Below, one piece after another: positions 34,905-44,740 of a stretch of DNA of 64,000 nucleotides; the stretch's first letter is position 1; each line of letters starts with the position of its first letter. Below the pieces are notes generated by a model. It did not search any database, was not told the DNA's origin, and was given only the letters and a program-made list of their open reading frames with translations. Source of the stretch: Rhodobacterales bacterium HKCCE3408 (lineage in GTDB: Bacteria > Pseudomonadota > Alphaproteobacteria > Rhodobacterales > Rhodobacteraceae). The stretch spans positions 1 through 64,000 of the forward strand of contig WVSN01000015.1 of NCBI GenBank assembly GCA_015689705.1, in the 5' to 3' direction. Made by a program: the position numbers and the translations under genes.

Positions 34905-37900
34905 TCAGGGTGCGGCAAAGAGGAAGTCGGATTCGATCACGTCCGCGAGGAGCGTGTTGTCGAGCCTGATCGAGTTGACCCCGTCCGAAACCAGGACGTG
35001 CGCGCCGACTTGCGAGAGAGCGAGGTCGGTGAAGACAAGCCCGGTTGCGGTCATGTCGAGGATGTCGATGTCCTGGTAGTCAGACACGATGTCCGCGCCC
35101 CAGTTGGCCTCGAAGATGAAGGTGTCGGCCTCCACCCCGCCGACGAACCAGTCGTCCCCGGCACCGCCGTTGATCGTGTCGAGACCGCCGTTGCCGTAGA
35201 TGATGTCGGCCCCGCCAGCGCCGTTGATCTCGTCGTCGCCGCCTCCCCCGCGCATCCGGTTGTCCAGGCCGTCGCCGGTCAGGACGTCGCCGAAGTTCGA
35301 GCCGGTGATGTTCTCGATGTTGATGAGCGTGTCGCCCTCGGCATCGCCGCCCAGACCGGTTCCGGCCCCGAGATCCACCGTGACGCCGGCAGACGACCCG
35401 CCGTAGTAGACGATGTCGATCCCGTTGCCGCCGTCCATCATGTCCGCACCCTCGTCACCCGAGAGCAGGTCATCGTTGTCGCCGCCATTCAGCTCGTCAT
35501 CGCCGAGACCGCCGTAAAGCCGGTCGTTCCCTGCCCCAGTGCTCAGCGTGTCGTTGCCGCCGAGACCGAAGAAGGCGTTGTTCTGGGCGTCGCCGGTGAT
35601 GCTGTCGGCGGAGTTCGAGCCGCGGACGTTCTCGATTGCGATCAGGGTATCGCCCTGTGCTTCGCCTCCGACGCCGGTTCCGGCGACGAGGTCGACGGTC
35701 ACACCGGCCGCGGACCGGCTGTAGCTCGCCGTGTCCGAACCGGTGCCGCCATCCATGCTGTCGGCGCCCGCACCACCCAGGAGGATGTCGCTGTCGGCCC
35801 CGCCAAGCAGGGTATCGTCGCCACCCTCGCCGTACAGGCGGTCGTTCCCGAGTCCGCCGGTCAGGCTGTCGTTGCCACCGCGGCCGTAGATGCGGTTGTC
35901 GCCGTCATCGCCGGTCAGGGTGTCGCCGAAGTTCGAACCCTCCATGTTCTCGATGTTGATGAGCGAGTCGCCCTCGGCCGATCCGCCCGACCCGGTGCCG
36001 AGCAGCAGACTGGCATTGACGCCGGTCGAGGAGAATTTCCACGACGCCTTGTCGGTTCCGGGCCCGCCGTCCATGACGTCGGCGCCCGAACCACCGTTCA
36101 GGTAGTCGTCGCCGTTGCCACCGCTGAGGATGTCGTTCGACGCGCTGCCGTAGAGGTTGTCGTTGTCGTCGCCACCCTCGAGCCAGTCATCGGCAGCCTG
36201 GCCGTTGATCGTGTCATCGCCGGCGAAACCCATGATGTGGTCACCCGCGGGTGTCCCGATCAGGCTGTCCGGCCCGGCGGTCCCGAGGATCTCGTTGAAG
36301 GTCGTCGCGCCGGTGACGTGCACCGCCAGCTGCTTCGGCGCCGAGGTGTTGGTGCCGTCAGACGCGGTGATCTCGACATTGTAGATACCAGATCCGGACG
36401 GGCTCGACGCGAAGGTCAGCTGACCTTCGGGCGAGAGGTTGAAGAGACCCGCATCCGGCCCGCTGAGCTGGAAGGTGATCGCCTCTCCGGTCGTGTCCAG
36501 ATCAGACGCGTTCGCGTAGTAGACCACCGCCGTCGGGGACACGCCCTCGCTGACATTCACGCGGCTGACCGAGGTCACCACCGGCGCGTTGTCGTTGATG
36601 TCATCGACGTTGATCGTGACGTTGACCGCCGATCCGCCGAGCGCGTCGGCCACCGTGATCGTGACGTTGTAGAACTTCTTCACCTCGTAGTTGATGAAGC
36701 TTCCGCCGCCGCCGCCGATGAAGATCAGCTGGTTGACGCCGCCGGTGTTGACGATGTCGAACAGAGCGGCATCCGGCCCGGCGAGAACCGGCGTCTGCGG
36801 CCCGTTCAGCGCCCCGTCGGGGTCGAGGATTTCCAGGCTGCCGACCACGATGCCGGTGCCCGGGACGGCGGTGCCGTCGACGAAGTTCACGTTCAGCTCA
36901 AGCTCGCCGATGATCGTCTTGCCGTTTTGCACCCTCTCGTGGGTGTTGGTCAGCCCGACAAGCGGCGCGTACTGCAGGTTCGTGGTGTTCTGCAACGCGT
37001 CGTCGAACAGCAGCCAGGTGATGTTGGTCAGGGTGTCGGTTCCCTCTCCCCCAACCGTATCCTGGACGATGATGCTGCCGCCGAGGCCCGGAGAGACAAC
37101 GAAGTTCGATTCAGGACCGCGGAACAGGGCGGTGTTGACACCCCCGCCACCGATCAGCCGGTCGTTTCCGGTACCGCCGATGAAGGTGTCGTCCAGCAGA
37201 CCACCGGTGATCGTGTCGTTGCCGGCGTTGCCGTTCAGGACGTGGCCGAGATCGTCACCGGTGATCGTGTCGTTCCAGATCGTGCCGCGGATCTCCTCGA
37301 TATCGACATAGGTGTCGAGAAGGGCATCACCGGTCGACAGCGCGCTGTTGAGCATGTTGATCGACAGGCCGACGCCGGTAACCGCGTTAGCGAGCCAGTC
37401 GTCGTAGTTGGCGACGTCGTATCCGCCCACGCCGCCGTCCAGCGCATCGCCGCCGGCACCGCCGTAGAGCATGTCGTCGCCGAGCCCGCCGGTCAGCAGG
37501 TCGGACCCGAGCCCGCCGAAGAGGACGTCGTTGCCCTCTTCGCCGTCGACGCCGTCATCGCCGGCATCGCCGAACATGGTGTCGTCGCCTTCGCCGCCGA
37601 GCATGCCGTCGTCCTGAGCGCCGCCGTGCATCTCGTCGTCGCCGACACCGCCGGCCATTTCGTCGAAGCCGGCATCCCCGAAGAGGGTGTCGTTGCCCTC
37701 GTTACCGAAGATGAGATCGTCGTCGGCGCCGCCATGGACCTCGTCATTGCCGGCGTCACCGCGGACGAGGTCGAAGCCGACGTCGCCCCAGATGATGTCA
37801 TCACCGCTGCCGCCGTAGATATGGTCGTCGTTCTCACCACCGAAGAGCGTGTCGTTGCCGCCCTCGCCGTAGATGGCGTCGTTGCCGGCACCGCCCTCGA

Positions 37901-40142
37901 TCAGGTTCGCGGCGTGCGTGCCGGCGATGATCTCCGACACGTAGGTGGTCAGTTCCGCAGGCGTTTTCAGGAAGTTGACCGCCGCGGTGGCGCCCATCTC
38001 GATCAGCGCGTCGGGCGTTCCGAACACGTCGCCGTGCAGGTGGATCGCGTCGCCGCTTCTCATCATCAGGTCGGCAAGCGTCTGACCCTCGATCTGATCG
38101 AGGAGGTTCCCGCCGATCCGGCCGAGGTAGTAGAACCGGTCGCCGTTCTGCAGCGCCAGCATCTGCTGTGCGAAGATGAAGTCGAAAGTCGAGCCGAGCA
38201 GGCCGAGCGGAACCTTCTTCTCGGCGAGACCACCGATCCAGAGATCGATGTTGTCGAGGCCGGTCGTGGCCGCGTCACCAGTCATGAAGGCGTTGTCCGC
38301 CATCAGGTCTTGCGCCGTCTGGCGCATCACCACCATGTCGCCGCCCGCCCGGGCCGCGGCGAGCAGTCCGCCCGCATCGATCCCATAGGCCGCGATGAAG
38401 TTGACGAGCGAGCCCGCGTTCAGCAGGTTCGCGCCGAAATCGGCCCAGTTGTCATAGGGCCTCAGGCTTGCCTCGCCACCGGTCTGCGCGAACAGGTCGG
38501 CGCGAAGCTGGTTCAGGGACGGAAGCCCGACATCGCGGCCGCGCGCGATGTTGATCGCCGCGAGGTCGAGCGGGAGGCCCACGAGGAAGTTCCGCAGCGC
38601 GTCGGTGACGAATTCGTCGATCCGCGCACCCTGTTCGAACTGGCCACCCTTCAGGAAGTCGCCGCCGCCGAACTGGTCGAACAACTCCGGATCGAGGAAC
38701 GCGTCGACCAGGGTCATGTCGACCTCGGCACCGTTCACGTTCATCGTCTTGACGTTGTCGGTCAGCTGCGAATGGCCGAGGCGGTAGACCGCCTGCGAGA
38801 ATTCGCGCGTGATGTTCGGGTTGATCGTGATGTCGTAGGCCGCGAACGCGTCGATGTTCGGGCTCATGCGGCGCCCGAATTCCTCGAAAACGAGGTGCTG
38901 GTACTGCATCTCGTTGGCGATCTTGGCCGCCTGGAAGTACATGTCGCCGGTCCACTGTGCGGCGAATGTCGGGTCGACCTGGTTCTGCTGCTGCACCCAG
39001 TCCTTGATCTGATTGAGGATCCGGGTGTGTTCACCATGGAACGCCTGGTGAATGGCCGTGAGTGCGGCGTTTTCGTTCACGCGCGGGTCACCCGACACGT
39101 AATGCGCGTCGAGCAGTTCGTTGTCGTAGGTCGCCGGATCCGGATCGACCGAACCGAAGCCGTGCGGATTGATGATGCCGTCCGCGTCCGGGGCGAGATC
39201 CCCGGTCACCGCGTCGAACACCGGCACCGCGAAATGCGCGATGTCGGCCAGGAAAGACTGGCCGGTCCCGATCAGGCCGGTCACCGGGTCGGGCACGAAC
39301 TGGCCGAGGGCCACGTTCCACAGCGCCGGATCCGGCACGTCCAGAACATGCTCGTCGGTCAGCATGACGACATCGGGCGCCGCGCCGGGCTGCGCCCGCG
39401 CCCAGTTGTTCGCATTCGCCTTGATGTCCGCCCAGGTGCCCATGCCGCCATCGGCGCCGTGGACGAGGTCTCCGGTCGGCTCACCCGTCACCGGGTCGTA
39501 TTCCATCAGATAGAAGGTGGTGGCCGCGGTCGACCCGTAGGTCTGGCTCTGTTCGATGAACGGCGCGGTGGTGTTGATGCTGTCGCCGGTGGTCGGATCG
39601 AGCTCGGCCCGGGTCACCGGGATGAACGGGAACAGCGGATTGACGCCCGGCATGTCGGCCGGATCGACCGGGATCAGGATCGTGCCGTTGCCGGCCTTGC
39701 TGATGAAGTCGAGGCCGTGATCGAAGAACTGGCCGAAGAACGTGAACAGGCTGTTCTCCGGGAGCCGGTCGACCGCCAGGTCGCCCTGCGTCAGCAGCGG
39801 CGCACCGGCTGTGGCCGGGTTCGACGCGGTCATGTCCGCGATCAGGTTACTGATCAGCCGCTCGGATCCGTCCGTCATGACATCGCCGGTCGGCGCGTAG
39901 GCGAGCGGGCTGGTCGAGGTCGTCCAGTTTATGAAGGTCTGGTTGACGTTGCCGAAGGTGGACGTGTCGACGATGTTGCCGAACTGGTCCACCAGTGTGA
40001 GGCCTGAAATGTTGTTGTTCGTGCCGTCGATGGCGCGAATCCCGATCGGGGCCAACGGGTCCGCGCCCGGCGCCGGCGTGTCGCCGGCATTGACCTGGTC
40101 GAACATGAAAAGAACGTCGGCAAATGTGAGACTTGCGGTCAT
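34905..40142 (-). CDS. Giant secreted animal-type haem peroxidase with RTX calcium repeats, 1745 aa
   Basis: Residues about 130-730 form an animal haem peroxidase (An_peroxidase) domain. Distal His142 is in TFFGQFFDHG, the NENAALTAIHQAFHGEH segment is at 356-372, proximal His457 is in AVYRLGHS, and INIARGRDVGLPSLNQLR is at 530-547. Two arrays of GGxGxDxLxG-type RTX calcium repeats follow (about 745-910 and 1290-1690), with a cadherin-like region (VNVTINVDDINDNAPVVTSV) between. RTX proteins leave the cell by type I secretion; the usual C-terminal signal is not an exact motif. The ATG at 40142 has a GGGGGAAT site. No HlyB/HlyD-type genes are in the window. It should oxidise halides or organics outside the cell. 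Confidence 0.93.
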   Translation of the reverse strand: MTASLTFADVLFMFDQVNAGDTPAPGADPLAPIGIRAIDGTNNNISGLTLVDQFGNIVDTSTFGNVNQTFINWTTSTSPLAYAPTGDVMTDGSERLISNLIADMTASNPATAGAPLLTQGDLAVDRLPENSLFTFFGQFFDHGLDFISKAGNGTILIPVDPADMPGVNPLFPFIPVTRAELDPTTGDSINTTAPFIEQSQTYGSTAATTFYLMEYDPVTGEPTGDLVHGADGGMGTWADIKANANNWARAQPGAAPDVVMLTDEHVLDVPDPALWNVALGQFVPDPVTGLIGTGQSFLADIAHFAVPVFDAVTGDLAPDADGIINPHGFGSVDPDPATYDNELLDAHYVSGDPRVNENAALTAIHQAFHGEHTRILNQIKDWVQQQNQVDPTFAAQWTGDMYFQAAKIANEMQYQHLVFEEFGRRMSPNIDAFAAYDITINPNITREFSQAVYRLGHSQLTDNVKTMNVNGAEVDMTLVDAFLDPELFDQFGGGDFLKGGQFEQGARIDEFVTDALRNFLVGLPLDLAAINIARGRDVGLPSLNQLRADLFAQTGGEASLRPYDNWADFGANLLNAGSLVNFIAAYGIDAGGLLAAARAGGDMVVMRQTAQDLMADNAFMTGDAATTGLDNIDLWIGGLAEKKVPLGLLGSTFDFIFAQQMLALQNGDRFYYLGRIGGNLLDQIEGQTLADLMMRSGDAIHLHGDVFGTPDALIEMGATAAVNFLKTPAELTTYVSEIIAGTHAANLIEGGAGNDAIYGEGGNDTLFGGENDDHIYGGSGDDIIWGDVGFDLVRGDAGNDEVHGGADDDLIFGNEGNDTLFGDAGFDEMAGGVGDDEMHGGAQDDGMLGGEGDDTMFGDAGDDGVDGEEGNDVLFGGLGSDLLTGGLGDDMLYGGAGGDALDGGVGGYDVANYDDWLANAVTGVGLSINMLNSALSTGDALLDTYVDIEEIRGTIWNDTITGDDLGHVLNGNAGNDTITGGLLDDTFIGGTGNDRLIGGGGVNTALFRGPESNFVVSPGLGGSIIVQDTVGGEGTDTLTNITWLLFDDALQNTTNLQYAPLVGLTNTHERVQNGKTIIGELELNVNFVDGTAVPGTGIVVGSLEILDPDGALNGPQTPVLAGPDAALFDIVNTGGVNQLIFIGGGGGSFINYEVKKFYNVTITVADALGGSAVNVTINVDDINDNAPVVTSVSRVNVSEGVSPTAVVYYANASDLDTTGEAITFQLSGPDAGLFNLSPEGQLTFASSPSGSGIYNVEITASDGTNTSAPKQLAVHVTGATTFNEILGTAGPDSLIGTPAGDHIMGFAGDDTINGQAADDWLEGGDDNDNLYGSASNDILSGGNGDDYLNGGSGADVMDGGPGTDKASWKFSSTGVNASLLLGTGSGGSAEGDSLINIENMEGSNFGDTLTGDDGDNRIYGRGGNDSLTGGLGNDRLYGEGGDDTLLGGADSDILLGGAGADSMDGGTGSDTASYSRSAAGVTVDLVAGTGVGGEAQGDTLIAIENVRGSNSADSITGDAQNNAFFGLGGNDTLSTGAGNDRLYGGLGDDELNGGDNDDLLSGDEGADMMDGGNGIDIVYYGGSSAGVTVDLGAGTGLGGDAEGDTLINIENITGSNFGDVLTGDGLDNRMRGGGGDDEINGAGGADIIYGNGGLDTINGGAGDDWFVGGVEADTFIFEANWGADIVSDYQDIDILDMTATGLVFTDLALSQVGAHVLVSDGVNSIRLDNTLLADVIESDFLFAAP

Positions 40143-40239
40143 CTTTATTCCCCCAGAACACGCCGCAGTAACGCTGCGGCACACACGGCAACTTGCATTC
40201 TCTGGGTCCAGTAGGCGCGTTTCCGCCGAAAATCGGAAA

Positions 40240-40256
40240 TTAAGATTTCTGTAAAC
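40240..40256. promoter_or_regulatory. Near-consensus CtrA-like box
   Basis: TTAA at 40240-40243, seven bases, then GTAA at 40251-40254 followed by AC. This is one base from the TTAA-N7-TTAA consensus. It lies about 100 bp upstream of the peroxidase start. It gains weight only from the perfect box about 95 bp further upstream. Confidence 0.4.
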
Positions 40257-40334
40257 ACCCCATTTGATTCGGCTATGAACACTGCGGGGTTAGACTATCG
40301 GAGAACTATCAGGGGCCAGTTTGGTGCTGTTATG

Positions 40335-40360
40335 TTAACTATTTGTTAAGAGTTCTTAAC
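40335..40360. promoter_or_regulatory. CtrA-type box TTAA-N7-TTAA with a third TTAAC
   Basis: TTAA at 40335-40338, seven bases, TTAA at 40346-40349 is a perfect match to the CtrA consensus of alphaproteobacteria. A further TTAAC follows at 40356-40360 after six bases, and GTTAAGA / TCTTAAC (40345-40351, 40354-40360) also forms an inverted repeat. It lies about 195 bp upstream of the peroxidase start and about 240 bp upstream of the regulator. An OmpR-type site (11-bp repeats) is an alternative reading. Confidence 0.6.
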
Positions 40361-40596
40361 CAAGTTCTCCACAGCCAAAATCGCGTGGGCTGCAAACTTT
40401 ACTGATGTTTTACAGAGCGTTATATTCTGTCCACACTTGCCTGAGGACAAGATCAAGGCTCCAGGCCTGATCACTTCACGTGTTCACAAATACTTGACGC
40501 CGATAATAGTACTCACCTACCGTTTTTCAGCACTGAGTTAAGACATTCAAAAAGTCTAAAAGTATTCAATCGCTTTTCCATCTGGGGGGTAGGGCG

Positions 40597-41343
40597 GTGA
40601 ACGTGTTAAGTGTACGGGCGTTTCGCCCTGTTCTGGTGTTCGGGGTGGACGCTTCTTCAACAGAAGAAATTCTCTTCTTCCGAAGGGCCTTGTCCCGCTT
40701 TGGCCGCGATGAACCGCCGACCGTTACGGCAGACCGGGCGGCCGACCGAAGTACCTTCTGCAACAGCTCGATGCTCGTGCTCCTGGGATGGACCGCGAGC
40801 CCGGAACAGGTGGACGTGATCCGGTCCTATCGACAGGCCGGACCGCGAAAACCGATCCTCGTTGTCTCTAGGCATGCGGATGTCGCGCTGCGGGAACAGG
40901 CCTTCCGCGAGGGCGCCGACAACTTCGTCACGCCGGACCACTCCGAGCTTGAATGCGTCGCGAAGGTCCGACGGCTATGGAACATGGCCTCGCAATGGGT
41001 CGAGAACGCACCGATCTCCGTGGGCGCGCTCGAGATCTGGCCGGAACACAAGGTCGTCCTGAACGAAGGCAAGCGGGTCCAGCTCAGCCGCAAGGAAATG
41101 GACGTGCTCACCTTCCTGGCCGAGCGCCACCCGCGTACGGTCAGCCGCAGGGTGCTCGAGCAGAAGGTGTTCGGTCTGCGCAACGATCCGGGGACGAACG
41201 TCGTCGCCGTCCATGTTCACCGGCTGCGCAAGAAGATTTCCGAGAAGGGCGATCTGCTGAAGACCGTGCCGGGCGGATACAAGCTCGGCTGCGTGGCAAC
41301 GTACATCGCCAGCATGTTTGCCGATCTGCCTGGATTGATCTGA
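40597..41343 (+). CDS. OmpR-type regulator with degenerate receiver domain, 248 aa
   Basis: Residues about 10-125 have a receiver-like fold, but the phospho-acceptor position is Gly64 (LVLLGW where LVLLD is expected), the N-terminal acidic pair reads FGVD and the conserved Lys near 113 is missing (VTPDH). Residues about 140-240 are a winged-helix OmpR/PhoB domain (VQLSRKEMDVLTFLAERHPR and NVVAVHVHRLRKKIS). It probably acts without phosphorylation, as a constitutive or ligand-tuned regulator. GTG start with a GGGGGTAGGG sequence just upstream. No histidine kinase gene is nearby; it is transcribed divergently from the peroxidase. Confidence 0.82.
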   Translation: MNVLSVRAFRPVLVFGVDASSTEEILFFRRALSRFGRDEPPTVTADRAADRSTFCNSSMLVLLGWTASPEQVDVIRSYRQAGPRKPILVVSRHADVALREQAFREGADNFVTPDHSELECVAKVRRLWNMASQWVENAPISVGALEIWPEHKVVLNEGKRVQLSRKEMDVLTFLAERHPRTVSRRVLEQKVFGLRNDPGTNVVAVHVHRLRKKISEKGDLLKTVPGGYKLGCVATYIASMFADLPGLI

Positions 41344-41388
41344 CAGACCGGACGTGAAGCGTACCCAGACATGACAAGGCGCTTCACT

Positions 41389-41430
41389 GGAGGAGGCCCC
41401 TGCTCGCAGCACGGTGCCTCCTCTTTGTTT
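41389..41430 (+). terminator. Rho-independent terminator after the OmpR-type regulator
   Basis: GAGGAGGC (41390-41397) pairs perfectly with GCCTCCTC (41416-41423), followed by TTTGTTT. It lies about 45 bp downstream of the regulator stop and separates it from the sulfotransferase-like gene. Confidence 0.8.
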
Positions 41431-41527
41431 GCGGGCTCGATTGGCTTTCATCCCCCGCGGCAATAAAGTTGTCGCACGACATGGCCCTTCATCGTGACGC
41501 AGGAGAGCGGCGGCGCCCCGCACGACA

Positions 41528-42562
41528 ATGACAACCGTCTTCCTGCATATCGGGACCCACAAGACCGGGTCGACCAGTCTTCAGACCTTCGCCGCGGGCC
41601 ATCGCGAAGCCCTGCGCGAACGCGGGCTTCACTATCCTTTGGAACCGACGGTGCTGACGCGCGCCAACAAGCGCTCGCATCACGGTTGGGCGTCGGCGCT
41701 GGCGGGGGAAGATCCCGCCGTCTCTCCGGCAACGGCCACCACCATTGCCGCGGGATGGGTCAGGGACGCGCTAGCGAACAACATCGACCTGTTCGTGAGT
41801 GCGGAGTCGATGTATCGCCACACCGCCTCCGAAGAGGGCGGTCCCTCGACCCGCGAGGGTTACGTGAGGCGGTTGGCGCGGACATTCGAACCGCTGTCGG
41901 TCGATGTCGTCCCGATCCTCGTTTTCCGACATCCCGTGGATTTCATCGAATCGCTCTACAAGGAAATGGTGATGGTCACACCGGATCCGAGCTTCAGCGA
42001 TTTCGCGGAGTTCCGTCAGCAGATCCTGCGGCGAAGGCATGGGCACCTCGGCTACCATGCCAATGCCTCGATACTGAAATCAAACTTTCCGAAACTGAAA
42101 TGCGCGATTTTCGAAGATCTCCGGTCGGGTGGAAGCCTCGAGACCAGATTCTTCGACCTGATGGGCATCGATGTGTCCGGTCTCGAGTCATTCGGCCGGT
42201 CGCGAGAGGGCACCACGCCTCTTGCAACCCAGTTGAAACAGCTCGCCAATACCTGGGGTTTCGATCCGGCGAAGAACTGGAAGGTCTTCGATTGGATCAG
42301 GTCAGGCGAAACCATTGCTTCTGCTGAAAAAATCATCGGAACCGGCCCGTTCCACCTGTGGCGCGACGACGCCGAGCGGGCCGCGTTCGTGTCGGAGATG
42401 TCCGGACAGATAGAGAACCTTCGAAAGGACTTCTTTCCGGAGAAGTCGGAGCTGTTCGCGGCGCCCGGACCGCTTGTCGGACAGCCCGTCCCGGAGTTTC
42501 CGCGAAGCCTGAAGGACTGGCTTCGTGCCGACGGAATTGCGAAAGGGCTGATCGACGCGTAA
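41528..42562 (+). CDS. Sulfotransferase-like protein, 344 aa
   Basis: The start (MTTVFLHIGTHKTGSTSLQT) contains the P-loop-like 5'-phosphosulfate-binding motif (THKTGSTS, about residues 10-17) of PAPS-dependent sulfotransferases. A 3'-phosphate-binding segment in PILVFRHPVDFIESLYK fits the usual R-x-x-x-D-x-x-x-S region. It is a cytosolic enzyme that would sulfate a sugar or similar acceptor; acceptor unknown. It stands alone between a terminator and the PurU gene. The length is normal for the bacterial family. Confidence 0.78.
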   Translation: MTTVFLHIGTHKTGSTSLQTFAAGHREALRERGLHYPLEPTVLTRANKRSHHGWASALAGEDPAVSPATATTIAAGWVRDALANNIDLFVSAESMYRHTASEEGGPSTREGYVRRLARTFEPLSVDVVPILVFRHPVDFIESLYKEMVMVTPDPSFSDFAEFRQQILRRRHGHLGYHANASILKSNFPKLKCAIFEDLRSGGSLETRFFDLMGIDVSGLESFGRSREGTTPLATQLKQLANTWGFDPAKNWKVFDWIRSGETIASAEKIIGTGPFHLWRDDAERAAFVSEMSGQIENLRKDFFPEKSELFAAPGPLVGQPVPEFPRSLKDWLRADGIAKGLIDA

Positions 42563-42771
42563 GCCGCAATTGGTCGCGAATGATTCCCATTTCATCGACC
42601 TATTCCGTTTTCACGGCAATCCTGCTGAAAACCAGTAATTGCCGCTGGCGAAAATGGTAATAGCGGTTTTTTCGGATAACCGGTCTGTTAAGAGGCACAA
42701 ACTCGTCTGATCCGACCCCGACATTCCGCGAAGGAGGGACCGGCGTCTTCGCAGCGCGCCGGTCAGCCCCG

Positions 42772-43638
42772 CTATTTGTCGAACACCACCGTCTTCGATC
42801 CGTTCAGCAGCACCCGGCGTTCCAGATGCAGGCGAACCGCGCGCGCGAGGACGCGGCGTTCGATGTCTCGGCCCTTGGCCACCATATCATCGGGCGTGTC
42901 GGCATGGCTCACATGCTCCACGTCCTGAGCGATGATCGGACCCTCGTCGAGATCCTCGGTCACGTAGTGCGCCGTCGCGCCGATCATCTTCACGCCTCGG
43001 TCGAAGGCCTGGTGATACGGCTTGGCGCCCTTGAAGCCGGGCAGGAAGGAATGGTGGATGTTGATGCAGCGGCCCGACAGCCACGCCGACATCTCGTCGG
43101 ACAGGATCTGCATGTAGCGCGCGAGAACGACGAGCTCGGCCCCGGTCTTGTCGACAAGATCGCGGATCTGCGCTTCCTGCTGCGGTTTGGTATCCCTGGT
43201 GATCGGCAGATGGTGATACGGGATACCCTCGGTGACCGTCAGGTTCAGCGCCGAGGACGGGTGGTTCGAGCCGATGCCCACCACGTCCATGTTCAGCTCT
43301 CCGATCCGCGTGCGATACAGCAGGTCGCCCAGGCAATGATCGAACTTCGACACCATCAGCAGGACCCGCGTGCGGTGGTCCCTCGGGCGCAGGTCCCAGT
43401 CCATCTCGCGCCGGTCGGCGATCGGGGCGAACTCGGCCCGAAGGGCGTCGACATCCGCCGCGTGCTCGAAACAGACCCGCATGAAGAACAGGCCGGTCAG
43501 CGCGTCGTCGAACTGCCGCGCCTCGGTGATGTCTCCACCGTCGGACGCCAGGAAACCGGCGACCTCGGCGACGATCCCGGGACGGTTGCGGCAGCTGAGG
43601 GTCAGGATGTAGGCGGACAAGATCATCTCCTCGGTCAT
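42772..43638 (-). CDS. purU: Formyltetrahydrofolate deformylase, 288 aa
   Basis: PurU hydrolyses 10-formyl-THF to formate and THF. The N-terminal ACT domain (about 5-85, [20 protein letters not shown]) is followed by the formyltransferase-like catalytic domain with NHPSS, the [18 protein letters not shown] loop and [10 protein letters not shown]. The catalytic Asn/His/Asp set appears intact. It is the last gene of the IclR-controlled operon, 83 bp after the kinase gene. A role in removing one-carbon units from the operon's substrate is inferred. I chose the ATG at 43638; a second ATG at 43626 lies just inside. Confidence 0.92.
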   Translation of the reverse strand: MTEEMILSAYILTLSCRNRPGIVAEVAGFLASDGGDITEARQFDDALTGLFFMRVCFEHAADVDALRAEFAPIADRREMDWDLRPRDHRTRVLLMVSKFDHCLGDLLYRTRIGELNMDVVGIGSNHPSSALNLTVTEGIPYHHLPITRDTKPQQEAQIRDLVDKTGAELVVLARYMQILSDEMSAWLSGRCINIHHSFLPGFKGAKPYHQAFDRGVKMIGATAHYVTEDLDEGPIIAQDVEHVSHADTPDDMVAKGRDIERRVLARAVRLHLERRVLLNGSKTVVFDK

Positions 43639-43721
43639 GGCTGCGGCCCGGCGGGCGGGCTGTCGGACGTGGGGTAACTGGCGCAGGCCGGGCGCGGCGG
43701 CAAGCCGAAACGTCGCCGATT

Positions 43722-44729
43722 TCAGCCGGCTGGCGCGTGGCCCGACAGGTAGCGTTCGGCCAGAAGCGCGGTACCTTCGGCGAAGTGCGGCGCCATGGCC
43801 TGCGGCTCGGGCGCTTCGATGTGGCTGCCGATCCACGCCAGAAGCGCCATGCGCCGCAGCATCACGAAGGTCTCGATCTCGTCCTCGTCGGGCGCCGGAA
43901 GCGCCCGCACCGTGCGGTAGCCGTCGAGCCAGGCCGCCTTCAACGCCGCGACCTGCGGATCGGTCTCGATGAAGCTGATCGCGGCGGCGAAGTCGTACAT
44001 GAACCAGCCGAAGCCACAATCGTCGAAATCGATCAGCCTGGGGGCGCCGCCATCGACCAGCAGGTTCGCGAGCCGGGTATCGGCATGGATCAGACCGTAA
44101 CGATCCGTCCCCTTGCCGTAGAGAGCGAGCCGCCCGGTCACCCGCGCCTCGCAGGCCTCGAGGACCTGTCGGATCGCGGCATCGACACCCGGAGCGTCGC
44201 GCCAGTCGCCCCAGGTCGGACGCGAACCGAAAACAGCCGCCTCGTCCCAGACCAGGCGCTCGAACGGCTCCGGTCGGAGCCAGTTCATGGCGTGGCCGTG
44301 CATCCGCGCCGTGATCGCGCCGAGCTGGCGGAAGTCCCCGGTAAGATCGCCAGTTTCGTCAGGATGGGAGCCGGGGATGAAGTCGAACAGGACGAGGAAG
44401 CGGGGCGCGGCGAGCTCCGGATGCCGCGCCTCCTGAATCGCTTCGCCATTCCGCCCGGCGATCACGCCCGGCGTCGTCACCACGCCATCGCCATCGAGAG
44501 CCGTCAGCCAGGCGAGCTCGCACTCGATGGCCCGCCGGCTGTGATAGGCTGGGCGGTGGACCCGAAGGACCGCGCGATATCCGCCCGCCGCCTCGACGCG
44601 ATAGGTCACGTTCTCGGCGACGTTGATCCGGTGTGCCCGCGCCTGGTCCGGAAGGTCCCACAGCGCGAGCGCGTCCTGCGCCAGCGCGTCGATCACCGGC
44701 AGCAACTCTGCGAGCGGCGCCTCCTCCAT
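43722..44729 (-). CDS. APH-type phosphotransferase (aminoglycoside/homoserine/hydroxylysine kinase family), 335 aa
   Basis: The kinase-like fold is shown by [18 protein letters not shown] and [19 protein letters not shown], i.e. the catalytic HxD...N and the metal-binding D. It lies in a catabolic operon 11 bp after an SDR gene, so a small-molecule kinase for an amino alcohol or hydroxy acid is more likely than antibiotic resistance. There is no signal peptide. The substrate cannot be named. Confidence 0.85.
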   Translation of the reverse strand: MEEAPLAELLPVIDALAQDALALWDLPDQARAHRINVAENVTYRVEAAGGYRAVLRVHRPAYHSRRAIECELAWLTALDGDGVVTTPGVIAGRNGEAIQEARHPELAAPRFLVLFDFIPGSHPDETGDLTGDFRQLGAITARMHGHAMNWLRPEPFERLVWDEAAVFGSRPTWGDWRDAPGVDAAIRQVLEACEARVTGRLALYGKGTDRYGLIHADTRLANLLVDGGAPRLIDFDDCGFGWFMYDFAAAISFIETDPQVAALKAAWLDGYRTVRALPAPDEDEIETFVMLRRMALLAWIGSHIEAPEPQAMAPHFAEGTALLAERYLSGHAPAG

Positions 44730-44740
44730 CGAACCGGCGC

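Larger units (their letters stand above)
40143..40596. other. 454-bp AT-rich divergent promoter region
   Basis: The region separates the leftward RTX peroxidase from the rightward regulator and is visibly richer in A and T than the rest of the window. It carries the CtrA-type box and the related TTAA sequence listed separately. No gene or RNA was recognised; it is long enough for both promoters and several regulator sites. Confidence 0.7.

Noticed and set aside
34998-40007. A rightward open frame of 1669 codons opposite the RTX peroxidase
   Set aside because: It is an antisense frame kept open by GC-rich codons and repeats of the peroxidase gene; it has no domain pattern and the minus-strand protein has clear motifs.
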